A stretch of DNA of 6,310 nucleotides from Nitrospiria bacterium. Its GTDB lineage: Bacteria; Nitrospirota; Nitrospiria; Nitrospirales; UBA8639. Shown piece after piece: positions 5,446 to 6,310 of this stretch; the stretch's first letter is position 1, and each line of letters starts with the position of its first letter. The position numbers and the translations under genes were made by a program. The DNA is taken from the NCBI GenBank assembly GCA_030430725.1, contig JAUIKP010000198.1, positions 1-6,310 on the forward strand. Reading direction: 5' to 3'. The notes below the pieces were generated by a model. It saw only the letters and a program-made list of their open reading frames with translations. It searched no databases and was not told where the DNA came from.

Positions 5446-6310
5446 TCAGGGGTATAACCCCCGACATTGATGGGCTTGAGCTACCTCCTGAATTCCTGCG
5501 ATCAATGCGGCGGTTCTCATAGTCAGTTTTTTCTCCTCGGCATGATGGAGAATACGGCAAAACGCTCCTGTGATGATGTTCCTGAGTCGACTGTGAATAT
5601 CTGATTCCTGCCAAGAGAAACGTTGGGCGTCCTGAACCCATTCAAAATACGAGACAATAACTCCGCCGGCATTGGCGAGAATATCCGGCACCACAAAAAT
5701 TCCTCGTTCCCTCAAAATAGCATCTGCCTCCAGAGTTGTTGGGCCATTGGCTGCTTCGATCAAGTACTGGCATTGAATGCGTGATGCGTTGTTAACGGTG
5801 ATTTGTTCGGACACGGCCGCCGGAATGAGCACATGGCAGGGTAGCAGGAGTAAATCTTCGTTTATAATCTGTTCACCGAATTGTGTGAGAGAAGAAATTG
5901 GCGCTTTTTCGGTAGCCAATTGAGACAGAATCCCTGGAATATCCAGACCTTTCTGGTTATACAGTCCCCCCATCTGATCACTGACCGCCAATATTTTTAC
6001 GCCTTCCTGATGAAGAATTCGTGCAGTTTGGGATCCAACGTTCCCAAACCCTTGAATGACGACGGTCGTGTCTGAAGGAAGCAGACCAAAATGACGTAAG
6101 ACTTCCAACGTGACATCCACCACTCCACGACCCGTTGCTTCTTCTCTCCCAAGGGTGCCTCCAATGGAAATGGGTTTCCCAGTGACCACTCCACGGACGG
6201 TAAACCCAACCTGCTGACTGAAGGTATCCATTACCCACCCCATGACTTGCTGATTGGTTCCAATATCAGGAGCGGGGATATCTTTGTCCGGCCCCAATAA
6301 CGGAAAGATT
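5446..6310 (-). CDS. gdhA: NAD(P)-dependent glutamate dehydrogenase (Glu/Leu/Phe/Val dehydrogenase family), N-terminus outside window
   Basis: The minus-strand frame is open from the right edge to a TGA at 5446-5448, giving 287 visible residues of a family that is usually about 410-430 long, so roughly the first third is missing. The first visible stretch, IFPLLGPDKDIPAPD, carries the catalytic aspartate of the DIPAPD motif. PISIGGTLGREEATGRG follows, then the nucleotide-binding GFGNVGS loop, LIPAAVSEQI, the strongly conserved EAANGPTT, and VVPDILANAGGVIVSYFEWVQ. The enzyme interconverts glutamate with 2-oxoglutarate and ammonium in the cytoplasm. The TTG near 6297 is an internal leucine codon, not a start. 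Leucine or other amino-acid dehydrogenases share the fold, but the ANGPTT and SYFEWVQ motifs favour glutamate. Coenzyme preference cannot be settled from what is visible. It converges on the aldolase gene. Confidence 0.92.
   Translation of the reverse strand, partial: IFPLLGPDKDIPAPDIGTNQQVMGWVMDTFSQQVGFTVRGVVTGKPISIGGTLGREEATGRGVVDVTLEVLRHFGLLPSDTTVVIQGFGNVGSQTARILHQEGVKILAVSDQMGGLYNQKGLDIPGILSQLATEKAPISSLTQFGEQIINEDLLLLPCHVLIPAAVSEQITVNNASRIQCQYLIEAANGPTTLEADAILRERGIFVVPDILANAGGVIVSYFEWVQDAQRFSWQESDIHSRLRNIITGAFCRILHHAEEKKLTMRTAALIAGIQEVAQAHQCRGLYP

Noticed and set aside
6295..6297. TTG as start of the glutamate dehydrogenase gene
   Set aside because: The frame stays open to the window edge with family-like residues (IFPL), and starting here would remove the substrate-binding domain; it is an internal leucine.

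Overview
The window reads as ordinary bacterial core metabolism with dense same-strand gene packing, and I found no mobile element, CRISPR array, tRNA, rRNA or phage gene. Protein features (class I fructose-1,6-bisphosphatase, DhnA/FbaB-type class I aldolase, a YacL-like PIN-TRAM protein ahead of ispD-ispF-cysE) and a base composition near 50% G+C by eye are compatible with a Nitrospira-like bacterium (Nitrospirota). That assignment is an impression from the proteins, not something demonstrated.

Layout: (1) bases 2-124 hold the last 40 codons of a phosphomannomutase/phosphoglucomutase. (2) Bases 125-383 are non-coding; the downstream half has a plausible sigma70 promoter (TTGCTC-N17-TATAAT) decorated with two inverted repeats, and I see no convincing terminator for the upstream gene. 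(3) Bases 384-4366 hold a tight plus-strand run: fbp, a membrane-anchored PIN-TRAM protein, ispD, a possible 20-codon linker ORF, ispF and cysE. Gaps are 55 bp or less and yacL/ispD overlap by 8 bp, so this is probably one transcription unit. (4) Bases 4367-4470 hold a second promoter candidate (TTGTCA-N17-TACACT) and a G-rich ribosome binding site for the class I aldolase gene at 4471-5412. (5) The minus-strand gene at the right edge is the C-terminal two thirds of an NAD(P)-dependent glutamate dehydrogenase, convergent with the aldolase gene and separated from it by only 33 bp.

How the genes fit together: aldolase and FBPase are consecutive gluconeogenic steps (triose phosphates to fructose 1,6-bisphosphate to fructose 6-phosphate), and the phosphohexomutase at the left edge uses hexose phosphates derived from fructose 6-phosphate. 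IspD and IspF are steps 3 and 5 of the MEP isoprenoid pathway, which draws on glyceraldehyde 3-phosphate and pyruvate. CysE starts cysteine synthesis and glutamate dehydrogenase links ammonium to 2-oxoglutarate. The yacL-ispD-ispF-(gltX)-cysE order is known from Bacillus subtilis; here gltX is absent and FBPase heads the run.

The most notable small-scale signal is a 20-codon ORF exactly filling the ispD-ispF gap, joined to ispD by a GTGA overlap and to ispF by an ATGA overlap. It may be a translational-coupling device, since ispF has no Shine-Dalgarno sequence of its own.
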